Assembly (NCBI RefSeq): GCF_000400465.1
Contig: NW_008806274.1
Location: 248,001-312,000, forward strand
DNA length: 64,000 nucleotides
From: Wallemia ichthyophaga EXF-994
Taxonomy: Eukaryota; Basidiomycota; Wallemiomycetes; Wallemiales; Wallemiaceae
Direction: 5' to 3'
In this document: one piece after another, positions 1-9,743 of the stretch
How positions within the stretch are numbered: the stretch's first letter is position 1
Layout of the letters: each line of letters starts with the position of its first letter
The notes under the pieces: generated by a model
What the model saw: only the letters and a program-made list of their open reading frames with translations
Database searches by the model: none
Told to the model about the DNA's origin: nothing
Position numbers and translations under genes: made by a program

Positions 1-2453
1 CTTATGATTTGCCTGGAAACGTCATCCACGCATTTGATGGTATTTACGCTGCTAGAGAGAAGTCTAGTCTTCGCAACATCAAGCCGTCCTCAGGAGCTGC
101 TGTCACATTCCACAGCTCAGAACCTGTCACAAAAGCTCTGGTCGTGCCTGGGTCTGATATCTCTAACGCCTTAATTGCTGGCTTAGACAAGTCGTATGGT
201 TTGTTGGTCATTCACAAACTTCGTCCAACCAACTTGAAGGCTCTTAGCGAGAGCATTCCAGCCTCGATTGAAAATTTATTGGTCTACAACGATGAAAGGG
301 CACAGGGAGTACTCTTGAATGACGTTGTATCTGCCGTTTTCACCGCTCAACGTAAAATCAAGGTTAATGCTTTCAGCGACCCTGCACCATTCACCGCTGC
401 TGTTCCTCAAGATCAATCTAAGTCATGCGTGTTTGTTGAGCAACCAAACCAACTTACTGCTGATTTAGTTGGTTGTCTCTTTGCTCAAAACAAGAACCTT
501 TCAACCAAAGTTCAAACTGCATACGATCACTTCATCGGTCAGACCGGATTGTCATTGTCTCATTTAAAGATTGGCAAACAAGACTCAGGCGCAGCACTTG
601 CACTTCCTGTCGAATCTTCAGTTGACTTCCTCAGCGTGAATATTGCATCTTTGAAGCAAACGAATGTGTTCAAGTATGTGAAGGATGGTGGTATTGTTTT
701 ACTCGATGGCCCACTTCAGACACCCGAGGAGGTTCCAGCGAAGCTTTCATATGCCGACAAGCAGACTGTTATCGAGAAGAGATTGAGATTATGGGTTGTT
801 GACTCTGTTGCAATCTCAGAAGATCACCAATCTGTCGCGCTTCTCGTTGCCTTCTTGCTCCTCTTCACATCTTCAGTCCCAAGGTTGCCAACAAGCGTCA
901 AGGGCTTGCTCAAAAACTTCCTTCCAGCGTTGCAAAAGATAGACACCATTATCACACACACGGAGGAGTCATTGTATGAGTCCGTCGTCGATAAAGCGTC
1001 TTGGTTAGCTGTGCAACCCGGCAAGGAGATCAAACCTGACTCGAGAATAGTTGGTATCAGCTTTAATGGATTATCTCCAGTCGCAGTCGGCACTCAGGAC
1101 GAGAATCTCAACAGCAAGGTTCATGCAATTAAAGGAAGTTGGGTAGAGCCAGCATGGCAATTGATGTTCAACGAATCTTTTACAACTGGTGCATCGGAGT
1201 ACGAAAGACCACTCGCAACTCTCAAACCATCGATCCCAGAGGACACACATCTCATCACTGTCCAGGAAAACCGCAGACTCACTCCAGATGACTACGACAG
1301 AAATGTTTTCCATATTTCATTCGATACGAACGGAACAGACTTGAAGTACGAGATTGGTGAGGCTTTGGGTATCTATGGACACAACGATGAGAGTGAAGTG
1401 AAGGACTTCTTGCAGTGGTATGGTCTCCCAGCAGATGGAGTGATTTCTGTCGAACATGACAATGGCAGAGTAGAGTCTAGGACTGTTTTCCAAGTATTCC
1501 AACAAGATGTCGATATCTTTGGTAAGCCACCAAAGTCATTCTTCGGCGCTCTTGAGGAGTATGCTTCGAGTAGAGAAGAGCAGCGCACATTGCGTTTCAT
1601 TAGCTCAGCTGAAGGATCATCGACCTTCAAGAAGATGTCTGAAATTGACACACTCACATACGCTGATGTGTTGAAGATGTTCCCATCGGCACGCCCACCA
1701 GCTTCCGAGTTATTGCACATGATCGGCGAGATCCACCCACGCCACTACTCCATAGCCTCCTCGAATGCGGCAGTCGGTAACCAGGTAGATCTGCTAATTG
1801 TGACAGTAGAGTGGAAGACACCATCTGGTGAGTGCAATTAGGTTTTTTTTTGTCGATTAACAAAAGACACAGGCTCACCACGCTACGGTCAATGTACGCG
1901 CTATTTGGCTGGTCTCGCAGTCGGTACCAAGGTAGCGGTATCTATCAAGCCATCAGTGATGAAGCTGCCAGAGCGCGACGATGCCCCTATCGTTATGGCT
2001 GGTCTGGGTACGGGAGCAGCGCCATTCAGGGCGTTCATTCAACACCGCGCATGGCAACGCGAGCAGGGCGTCAACGTAGGACCGCTCTTGTACTACTTCG
2101 GTAGCAGATACAGAGCCGCAGAGTACCTGTACGGCGAGGAACTAGAGGCTTACATGGCCGATGGCGTCATTACACATATGGGATTGGCTTTCTCGCGTGA
2201 CGGCAAGGGTAAGGTGTACATCCAGCACAAGATGCTCGAAGATAAGAAGATGTTGCACAAGATGCTGGCTTCTAAGGAGGAAGGTGGAGACGAGGGTAGC
2301 TTCTTCCTCTGTGGTCCTACTTGGCCAGTTCCAGATGTTTATGAGGCCCTCTGCGGCAGCTACGTCGAAGCTGCTGGCAAATCACGCAAGGAGGCCGAAG
2401 ACGCTATCGAGGATATGAAGGAGCATGAGAGATATGTTCTTGAGGTGTACTAG
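1..2453 (+). CDS. MET10: Sulfite reductase [NADPH] flavoprotein alpha subunit, 5' truncated
   Basis: This subunit passes electrons from NADPH through FAD (and FMN) to the haemoprotein beta subunit, which reduces sulfite to sulfide in cytosolic sulfate assimilation. The frame is open from the window edge (codon at 3-5), so the N-terminus lies outside. Exons are <3..1827 and 1873..2453; the 45-nt intron has GTGAGT/ACAG ends and splicing restores the motif PSGSPRYGQCTRYL. About 801 residues are present. The first part resembles the pyruvate-flavodoxin-oxidoreductase-like region of fungal MET10. The middle (HYSIASS near residue 580) is the ferredoxin-reductase-type FAD domain. The C-terminal part carries the NADP-binding glycine turn (GLGTGAAPFRAF) and ends ERYVLEVY, as usual in this family. 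No flavodoxin module is seen in the visible part, as in fungal MET10. It is the only sulfur-assimilation gene on this side; a sulfate permease lies at 36-39 kb. Confidence 0.93.
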
Positions 2454-2998
2454 GAGGATTTACTTTTACTTTTAAGTAGAATGTCAAAATGAATTTTCTT
2501 TCTGGGGATTACATCCAGTGTGTGTTTGTTACAAATGTGGAAATGGGCTATGTCGGATCAGGAAGCACTGCGAGCGCGTCGGATAGACGTTTGAAAGTGA
2601 CGACATACAGAATTACAGCGTGACATAATAATATCGTAATATCCTTAATAACGTAATATCTTAATATCTCCCAGTCTACCCGAGTTCAGCCTCGTGATCT
2701 CAAGAACACGAATGTCGTGAAAAAGAAATATCGAGCAATCGGAAAGGCCCGGGGAGAGTGGCTTAGTGGCTGTGAGAGTGTGTGGAAATATTCTGAGTAG
2801 ATGCACAGTGTTTTCGCCCTGGTGAGGTACATATCGATGACATTGATCGATGGAATTGGAGTGGCTGGGAGTAGGAAATTGTGCAAATACACTGCAATGC
2901 ATAGATGAAAACAGGGAATGCATTTATGAAAAGTTTTAAAATAAAGAGACAATTGGATATGCTGGCATAGAGAGAAGATGTCTAGCGTTGAAATTGAC
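2454..2998. other. Convergent 3' intergenic region, 545 bp
   Basis: This lies between the stop of the sulfite reductase gene on the plus strand and the stop of the YbjQ-like gene on the minus strand. It is AT-rich and should hold both 3' UTRs. Reading frames here are low-complexity shadows, and I see no RNA gene or repeat. Confidence 0.5.
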
Positions 2999-3624
2999 TT
3001 AACGGCTGTCCAAACGAGCGAATTGAGGGCGTTTTTGGAGAGTAACGACTGTCTGTGGAGATTTAGAAGAATATAATCGTAACACACACTACTTACACCG
3101 CTAGCAACCCATTCATAGAATCTGTGGCCATCCATTTCCAAAGAAGGAGAATACTCGAGCTTAACGCCAATAACAGCATTACCACCTCTAGTTCTAGCGA
3201 CAACCTTGAGTTGATCGAGAGCTCTCTCCCTGTACTTCTGTGACTGCTTCTGAATGGTCTCTCTCTTAGTTTTAGCGTCGACGTCGTGAGGGATCTGCTT
3301 ATCCATTTCTTCAACAACCGAAGTGAAAGCAGCGCCTAGAATCTCTCTAACATGCCAATGAGAGAAAACCTCTTCAATGGTGAGTAAATCAACGTCAGTT
3401 GGAGAAGGAGGACCAGAGGAAATGGCAGGAGTTGAAACATCAGAAACGGACATTGCTAATGAAGGTCTATTTTGCATTGATGGGCGCCTAAAGAGCGCGT
3501 TCTCGTGCCATGAAGGCTTTCTCTCCATTCTTGAGCCAGGCGTTGGAGGGGAAGGGGAAGGGATAGGACTGCCACCTTCAGTTCTATTAGATTGTGATTG
3601 CACTCGCTGTAATTTGTCTGTCAT
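2999..3624 (-). CDS. YbjQ/UPF0145-fold (heavy-metal-binding-like) protein
   Basis: Two exons, 3624..3097 and 3052..2999, are separated by a 44-nt GTAAGT/CACAG intron; the protein is 193 residues. The N-terminal third is Ser/Pro-rich and probably disordered. From about residue 90 the sequence follows the YbjQ family: a helix with TIEEVFSHWHVREILGAAF, then ARTRGGNAVIGVKLEY, then the terminal strand EWVASGTVVTLQK completed only after splicing. In other fungi this fold occurs in proteins that also carry a C2 domain; none is seen here. The start is the ATG at 3624, because the longer frame begins with GTG. The start codon lies 169 bp from that of the divergent AAGAB-like gene. Biochemical function is unknown even in the family. 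Confidence 0.7.
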
Positions 3625-3793
3625 GGATGAAAAAAAGGGTGATGATCGCAACGGAGTAGGCGATGAATGGATGAAGGTGGCTAAAGGAAATGGCACGTCA
3701 TTATCGATTGAATGCCCAAAAAAGGAATTTAATCAGATGATTTGGGTTAAATTAGTTTTTATGTCCCAGTCCAATTGAATAGGAATACTCCTT

Positions 3794-4610
3794 ATGTCTT
3801 TGCTATTACTTCATCAGCCCCATCTGTCTATTGATTTATTAGAACGTCAGTCTACAAATCTAACAGGGATTTTCTAATAAATTACTAGTAAATATAATTA
3901 AGAATATATGGCACGTTGAAAATAAATATTACTCAGCCAATGTTCAAGCGTCGATTCATTCTACACTTGCGCTGAGTGAAGTTCACTGGGATGATATCGC
4001 TGCTGTCGTTATAATATTCGATACGTCATTACCCATTGATGACCTCGATGAATCTCTCGAGTGTATAAACAACTACAGCGACTCAATCCAAGTTAAACTA
4101 GCTGTAGGCTTTGGCGAGAGTAATGAAAGTAAAAACTCAGTTAGCAATCAAAGCCTTCTCAGCGATATTGACAGTGATTTGGATTCTCATTTTATCGCTC
4201 GTCAAGTTGAATTCATTGATCCAAATTCATCAGATCAAGGTGGTTTAAGTAGGGTACATGACTCACTCAGTACTGTTATGTGGGATGGCATGCAGATGAC
4301 TGATAATAGTGGCGAAAATAGTGGCGATACTAGCGTAAAGGACACCTCGAAGAACACCATGAAACCTTCAAAGGTTATAGCTCAAAGTGATAATCCATTC
4401 GACGACGACTTTGATGACATTCTCAGTGATCCTTCTGACCCACTCAACACTTCCCAAGACGATCTATCACATCTTCTCTCAAAACTAAACACTATATCAG
4501 CTAAAGTTCGCTCAATCGACAACATCCACGAGCGTCACAGTCTAGCAGAATTCTTCGCGGATGACTTAGCTTCGTACCTCAAATCAGACCAAGAAGATGA
4601 AATAAATTAA
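3794..4610 (+). CDS. Alpha/gamma-adaptin-binding protein p34 (AAGAB) homologue
   Basis: AAGAB-type proteins have a small-GTPase-like fold and chaperone assembly of AP-1/AP-2 clathrin adaptors in the cytosol. Exons are 3794..3845 and 3889..4610, with a 43-nt intron (GTCAGT, TTCTAAT branch, ACTAG); the product is 257 residues. Family marks are WHVENKYYSANV near residue 25, VHWDDIAAVVIIFD, then EFID followed by the segment GLSRVHDSLSTVMW that precedes the acidic tail. The C-terminal helix (DDLSHLLSKLNTISAKV...AEFFADDLASYL) matches the adaptin-binding domain pattern. The first exon is short and lacks a clear P-loop, as in many fungal members. The assignment rests on pattern memory, so the family call is good but not certain. 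Confidence 0.7.
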
Positions 4611-4631
4611 AATTTTCACTAGCTAAGACTA

Positions 4632-5394
4632 TTACGACATTTGCACATCTTTATCTAAAACTTGTATTTCGCCTTCACCAGCATTCCCTTCATTCCAGTA
4701 CGCCTTGACTTGTAATTTGAATGTAGACATCATGATACCGAGGTGTTTGAGTATCTGAGCCTGTTCTGCGCTGAGGGTTTGTCCCTCTTTGCATATTGTG
4801 TGAGGAGAGAGCAGTGTGGGTACACCCTTTAACAATGATGTGCTCAGACCAAGTTTGCGCAGAGCTGGTTCGAGGGTGTGAGGGAGAGTGTCACCACTTG
4901 GTCTGTGAATGACTGGCCCTTCATCCAATTCCACCGTGGATGTTGCTACATTCCCAGTTCTTGCAAAATCTGGCTTAGAAAAGTCATCAAACCACTCCTT
5001 CACCTCCTTCTCATCCCAATTAGTAAAAAACAAACCAGCGCTGCCAGTCAGTAGCTCTGAAAGCCTGTAAAGTTCTGGTTTGTGAGACGTTTCCGGCGTT
5101 GTGCCTAGCGCTAATGCCATGACTTTCAACCTCCCGAAGAATAACCTTCCGGTGCCTTTCCAAGCCGCACGAACATCTTTCAAGCCGGAGTTACGCATAT
5201 CACCAGCCTCAATAATCCAGCAATATTTGTTATCGTCTGCCGCTTGTCGTATCTGCGCGAGTTGAGTGTGTCAGTACGCCGTACAAGCCCGGGGAAACCA
5301 CACCAACCAGATCAACCAGAGCCTCCTTGTGCTCTCTAGTCTTCTTCTCAGTCTCTGTGAGCGAAACGAGTTTATTCCTGCGTGATTTTGGCAT
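4632..5394 (-). CDS. MRT4: Ribosome assembly factor MRT4 (uL10/P0-like)
   Basis: MRT4 occupies the P0 site on nuclear pre-60S particles and is exchanged for P0 at a late step of 60S maturation. Exons are 5394..5308 and 5252..4632; the intron starts GTTGGT and ends CGCAG. The product is 235 residues. The N-terminus MPKSRRNKLVSLTETEKK and the segment NKYCWIIEAGDMRNSGLKDVR are typical, followed by RLFFGRLKVMALALG of the L10 fold. The acidic P-protein C-terminus of true P0 is absent, as expected for MRT4. The start codon is 76 bp from that of the divergent deoxyhypusine hydroxylase gene, so the two translation-related genes probably share a promoter region. Confidence 0.93.
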
Positions 5395-5470
5395 TTTTTA
5401 AATTTTCTGTGGTTGCGAAGGGAGGAAGAGAAGGGCAGGCTATTTTGATTGTTATCAATCATCTTAAAAA

Positions 5471-6448
5471 ATGACAATCGATAGCAGCAAATTGGATGTG
5501 ATCAGATTGCGTTTACTCAACGACGACAACCTCGCTGATCAATACAGAGCGCTATTCACCTTGAAATCTATCGGTCAACAAGGCGATAACAGGGCGATTG
5601 ACGTTATATACGAAGCATTACAGAAGTCCAATTCAGCGCTGCTTAAGCATGAGCTGGCTTATGTACTCGGACAGATAAACGACACCTACGCACTTCCTCT
5701 CCTTAACGACATTCTCCAAGACACCGAGCAGGACGTTATGGTTAGGCATGAAGCTGCTGAATCTTTGGGTGCTATATCTTCCCTCAGTTCTCTCGATATT
5801 CTTAGCAAATACGCAAATATGCCTGACATTGACATCAGCATCAGAGAGACTTGCGACATTTCCATCAAAAAAATTCAATTCGATCACCGCGACGGCAAAA
5901 CTGCCGATGGCGACAACGAGCAGAATAAAATACCGGTTATAGATCCAGCTCCTGCCACTAAATCGACAGACGTTACCGCCAACAATGTCGAAATTTTGCG
6001 CGAGTCTTACCTCAACGATCAACTCCCCCTATTTGAAAGGTATCGAGCTATGTTCGGCTTGAGAAATATAGTACTCAATAGCAATTCTAATCAGTCTATT
6101 CATAACGCTGCTCTCAACAGCATAGCAGATGGTTTCGCCGATAAGTCGGTCCTTTTCAGACATGAAGTCGCCTATGTGTTCGGTCAGATCGACTCTCCAG
6201 CTGCGATACCCGCTCTGCTTAAAGTCCTCTACGATGACAAAGAGCATGAAATGGTAAGACATGAGGCTGCTGAAACTCTCGGCGGTCTCGGTGCCGATAG
6301 TGCTGATGCAAAGAATGCTTTGCTCGACTTTGCCAAGAGTATAGACGCCCCTAAGGTGATTAGAGATAGTTGCATCGTCGCACTCGACATGTTGGCGCAT
6401 GAGCAGAGCGGTGCTTTCGAATACGCGGATGGAATTGAGAAGGCATAG
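5471..6448 (+). CDS. LIA1: Deoxyhypusine hydroxylase
   Basis: This enzyme hydroxylates the deoxyhypusine residue of eIF5A, the last step of hypusine formation, using a di-iron centre. A single exon of 325 residues holds two blocks of HEAT-type repeats. Each block contains His-Glu iron ligands: KHELAYVLGQ and RHEAAESLGA in the first half, RHEVAYVFGQ and RHEAAETLGG in the second. All four HE pairs are present, so the enzyme should be active. The linker between halves (about residues 140-175) is Asp/Asn-rich. The ATG at 5471 follows an A-rich stretch (AAAAAATG), a good fungal start context. Confidence 0.95.
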   Translation: MTIDSSKLDVIRLRLLNDDNLADQYRALFTLKSIGQQGDNRAIDVIYEALQKSNSALLKHELAYVLGQINDTYALPLLNDILQDTEQDVMVRHEAAESLGAISSLSSLDILSKYANMPDIDISIRETCDISIKKIQFDHRDGKTADGDNEQNKIPVIDPAPATKSTDVTANNVEILRESYLNDQLPLFERYRAMFGLRNIVLNSNSNQSIHNAALNSIADGFADKSVLFRHEVAYVFGQIDSPAAIPALLKVLYDDKEHEMVRHEAAETLGGLGADSADAKNALLDFAKSIDAPKVIRDSCIVALDMLAHEQSGAFEYADGIEKA

Positions 6449-6510
6449 ATTTTTTCTCAATAAATAAGCACATGTATATTAATTTTCTTTTGGTCTCCCT
6501 ACAGAATACT

Positions 6511-8110
6511 CTAAATGGTCAAACTCTCCAATCCGAATCCACTCCTCACTACATTCAAATCGGTTTCTATTTTTTGGAGCGTGTTTGTGAGATGACTGAG
6601 TCCTGTTTGTTGATTGCGCAATATATCTGACAGCTCCATCATACCGTCATCATCCACAACCTGCCAACCTGCGCTTTTAGATGCAGTACCTTCCTCTTTC
6701 CTGCTCTTAAGTGCGCCGACGAGTGCCCAGCTCTCATTGACTCTACCACCAATCCTCGCCTTCTGGATTGTGTTGTTGATATGCTCGTACTCCGTACCCA
6801 GCTTCTCCTCTTCTAGCTTTATGCCGCTAGCGCGGAGATTAGGGAGGAGGAGGTGCAACCGTTTGACAATCTTGAGTATACGTGCGCTGAGTTGAGCATG
6901 CATAACCGCCGCTCTCTGCAAACGAGGGCTGTGATCGAGCGAGGTGTTAAGGAGCATCTTGCGCAATTTCTCCTGTAGTTCACTAAGACGCACAAGGTGG
7001 GCCGTCGCTTGCTTGCCTTGAGCTATCGCGCGCTTCTGTACATCGTCCAAAGAAAATGCTGGTGCGGGTACTAAGCGTGTTGGGTCGGGGTTCTCGGATA
7101 CTGCTCGCGCCCATGACTTGTCGTTCTTCACTATTGCTGGTCTTCCATATTGCGATACTTGCTCGGGCGGTACGAGGTTGTAGAAATAGAGCTGGAATGC
7201 ACATGATGGGTGGTTCGGGTCCCATGCATTCTTGATTTCTTCTATCACCGCTGCTATATCCTTATTCGAGGATTGTGGTGGTCTGCCGACGCTTTGTGAA
7301 AGTGTGCTCTGTTGCAATTGTTGGGGTTGCTGGGGTTGCGTCTGAGCCTGTGATTGACCGAATAAACTGCTCTGTGGCTGTGCTTGTCCAAACAAACTAC
7401 CTTGAGCTGGTGGTTGCGACTGTCCGAACAATCCTCCACCTGCTTGCTGAGGTTGTGATTGTCCAAACAATCCTCCAAGTCCACCTGAAGGTGCAGCAGG
7501 TTTCTGTCCAAACAAACCGCCCCCAGATGGCTGCTGTTGCTGAGTGCTCCCGAATAATCCACCTCCGCCAGCTTGTGGTTGCTGTTGTTGTTGTTGAGTC
7601 CCTCCAAATAGTCCACCACTACTTGGCTGTTGTTGTTGCTGCTGCGTGCTACCAAAGAGTCCACCACCAGTATTGCCATTGTTAGCGCTATTCGCGCCGC
7701 TCGCGCCAAACAGACCACCACCACTCTGCTGCTGCTGTTGTTGGCCAGGCTGAGCGGAATTTTGGGTATTCTGGGTATTACTAAACAGGCTTGATGGTTG
7801 TTGCGAAGGCTGTCCAAATAGTCCACCCGATGGCGCAGTTGGTGCAGACGACTGTTGTCCGAAAAGACCTCCACCTGCTTCTGGTTTAGGTGCGGTACTA
7901 CCGAATAATCCACCACCTGTTGCTGGTTGTGGAGCCGCTGGCTGCGCTCCTGCTGGCTGTTGTGCTGATTGTCCAAATAGACCTCCGCCGGTCGGTTGGT
8001 TAGGTTGGCTCGAGCCTGCACCCGCTGCTGCTCCACCACCAAATGAGAAGCCTTGTACGCGTCAATCGCGCTTTCTGCGTCACTTCTTTTCACTCACCAC
8101 CGAATGACAT
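6511..8110 (-). CDS. NUP57: GLFG nucleoporin of the Nup62 channel complex (NUP57/Nup54 type)
   Basis: This is a central-channel FG nucleoporin, partner of Nsp1/Nup62 and Nup49/Nup58. Exon 1 (8110..8098) encodes only MSFG plus one base. A 46-nt GTGAGT intron follows, and exon 2 is 8051..6511; the product is 517 residues. Residues 1-210 hold about a dozen GLFG or SLFG repeats separated by Gln/Pro/Ser-rich spacers, some with CAA/CAG-type Q runs. The C-terminal half is helical and matches the Nup54 domain (AWDPNHPSCAFQLYFYNLV, later LHLLLPNLRASGIKL). The repeat frame contains no ATG until deep inside, so ORF finding alone truncates the gene. Its start codon is about 380 bp from the permuted tRNA. 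Confidence 0.9.
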
Positions 8111-8424
8111 GTTGGACGTTTGTGTTGATGAGCCAAGTGAGCGGGTTCAGAAGCGTTAAGTGGATAGTTGAGCTATCAAATACTTGAAACCTACAGTTTA
8201 GTTTTACTTGTACCAAGTCGTCCTCGTTATCCCGCACGACGTGACATGAACTCAAAGAGTTTTGTATAGCTTTTATTAACCTAATTGCATCCCGAGAATT
8301 CACAGATGACTGATTCTGCATACTTAAAAGCAGCCGCGACAGAGCAAGCAACAGCTCGTGGCTGGTAATTAAAGAGGGATGAAGATTTGCGCGTTTTTTA
8401 AAACGATGAAAGAAAAACCGCTGA

Positions 8425-8430
8425 TATATA
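8425..8430 (+). promoter_or_regulatory. TATA-like hexamer upstream of the permuted tRNA
   Basis: TATATA lies about 60 bp before the first tRNA base. Permuted tRNA genes of red algae place the B box before the A box and are thought to lean on upstream TATA elements; by analogy this could be a Pol III start element. No transcription start is known here, so it is only a candidate. Confidence 0.3.
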
Positions 8431-8491
8431 CCAAGCTTCATAACGTAAGTATCAACAATCGAATAGTACAGCGGGTGCAACTTGCTAGTTC

Positions 8492-8570
8492 ATGATGAGG
8501 TCCCAGGTTCGATCCCTGGTATCTGCAGATCTAGCAGATATAGCTCAGTGGTAGTAGCGCATCACTAGTA
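8492..8570 (+). tRNA. Circularly permuted tRNA-Thr(AGU): 3' half precedes 5' half
   Basis: The 3' half comes first: A38 at 8492, anticodon-stem TGATG 8493-8497, variable loop AGGTC 8498-8502, T arm CCAGG/TTCGATC/CCTGG 8503-8519, acceptor TATCTGC 8520-8526, discriminator A 8527. A 6-nt spacer GATCTA (8528-8533) follows. Then comes the 5' half: acceptor GCAGATA 8534-8540, TA, D arm 8543-8558, G26, anticodon-stem CATCA 8560-8564, loop CTAGTA 8565-8570. Acceptor (7 bp), anticodon (5 bp) and T stems (5 bp) pair perfectly across the two halves; the D stem has 3 pairs plus one C-T mismatch. Joined at the canonical intron site 37/38, the product is a normal 73-nt tRNA with loop CTAGTAA, the loop of fungal tRNA-Thr(AGU). 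G1-C72, C2-G71 and A73 also fit Thr. No conventional partner half is seen nearby. Splice positions are inferred. Confidence 0.8.
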
Positions 8571-8575
8571 TTAAA

Positions 8576-8580
8576 TTTTT
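8576..8580 (+). terminator. T5 run, candidate Pol III terminator
   Basis: Five T residues begin 6 nt after the last base of the 5' tRNA half. That is where a Pol III terminator would sit for a transcript reading 3' half, spacer, 5' half. It supports the permuted unit being transcribed as such. Confidence 0.5.
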
Positions 8581-8891
8581 GTCTCTAATTGGAAGATATC
8601 ATAGGACTCATTTTTACCTCTGTCAATGAATGTTCATTCTTTACGCATTTCGGAATGTACGTGTGGGCATTGACTTAGAACGGTGGTCTATGAAGGATTT
8701 AGAACAAGTGACGCTTATAAAAGTATTAATGCTCAGGCTAGCTGTGAATGTGTGAGAATATATGCATTAATACAGCAGTATAAATAGTGTCTGTGTGTGT
8801 TGATACTGGTATATCTTTAGAGAGAGAAGAGAGTTCGAAAAAGAAGAAACAAGTGTTCAGTACTTGAGAGATCGCTGTGGTTGCCTACCAT
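8581..8891. other. Intergenic region after the tRNA, about 310 bp
   Basis: AT-rich sequence with short GT-rich and GA-rich stretches, leading to the stop of the minus-strand DUF7137 gene. The missing 3' half of a conventional tRNA was looked for here and not found. Confidence 0.5.
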
Positions 8892-9581
8892 CTAGCGTCT
8901 ACCACCAGCTCCGCCGCCTACGCCTCTCAAAACCGAGTAACCGGAGAAGAGAACGAGTGAGAGTGTGACGACCCAAGCGACGCTTGCGAGAGGTAAGCTT
9001 CTAACGGCGGAGGAGCAATTAGGGCAGACCCATTCTGTTGAAGAAGAGAGTGGTGAGCGAGAAGACAACAGCAGGACACTCAACTCACCATCTAAAGGTG
9101 TGTACGACTGTGGTTTGTATAGCGCGAATCTGATATTGGTGTTTGGCATGAAAGTGCCAGGTGCGGGTGCAGCACTAGGACCATTCTTGTCATAAACTCT
9201 AAGCTGGTATGTCTCGTAAACGAGTGGCGGTGAGTTATTCTCAGTGTGGTATTTATAAGGATCCCATTCGAACGTGGATTCTCCACCTCCTACAGAACCC
9301 ATAGTATATGTATTATCTGAATCCGTGTGCACAGCATCAAATGTCAAGCTGTCTGGTGTGCTATAAAGAGAAGTCAAATTCCATCCAAACGTTATTGCGT
9401 TGTCTGGTGCTACTTTGTAATAACTCGTCTTCGTTTGCGGTGGCTCTGTGAACGTTAGCCCACCGACTGGGGCTGATGCTCTGCCACTTGTCAGCGTGTC
9501 ATTGAGCTATTGGAATACCCATACCCACGGGATTGATGGTGAGGTGCTGCTACTCTTGTCGTCACCGCCGTTGCTTGACAT
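8892..9581 (-). CDS. DUF7137-type membrane-anchored protein
   Basis: Exons are 9581..9529, 9480..9089 and 9034..8892, giving 195 residues. Introns are GTGGGT...GCTGAC...GGCAG and GTGAGT...CAACAG. The core reads SAPVGGLTFTEPP, TSYYKVAPDNAITFGWNLTSL, then YTPLDEWVCPNCSS completed by the last splice. A C-terminal transmembrane helix (ASVAWVVTLSLVLFSGY) and a Gly/Arg tail follow. This matches fungal DUF7137 proteins, which are usually secretory with a signal peptide. The start used (ATG 9581) lacks one. An upstream ATG at about 9659 opens a good hydrophobic leader (MIYCVFYLIFVCV) in another frame, so a further 5' exon is possible but could not be joined with confidence. Function is unknown. Confidence 0.65.
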
Positions 9582-9743
9582 TGTGGTCGTTATCAACTAG
9601 TGTAGCTAGACCTAGACAATTTGAAACGCACACGAAAATTAAATAAAACACGCAATAAATCATTTTCGTTCAGAATACATATTGTCATTATAATTGTAAT
9701 TATCACAAGCAAGTAAAAACACCAACAGCACCGTCACCATCCT

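Noticed and set aside
7254-8093. Long minus- and plus-strand frames in the FG-repeat region
   Set aside because: They are out-of-frame translations of the GLFG repeats; only the Gly-Leu-Phe-Gly frame joins the Nup54 domain.
8534-8900. Conventional tRNA with a long intron starting at the 5' half
   Set aside because: No second TGATGAGGTC...TATCTGC half occurs downstream; the only matching 3' half is upstream.
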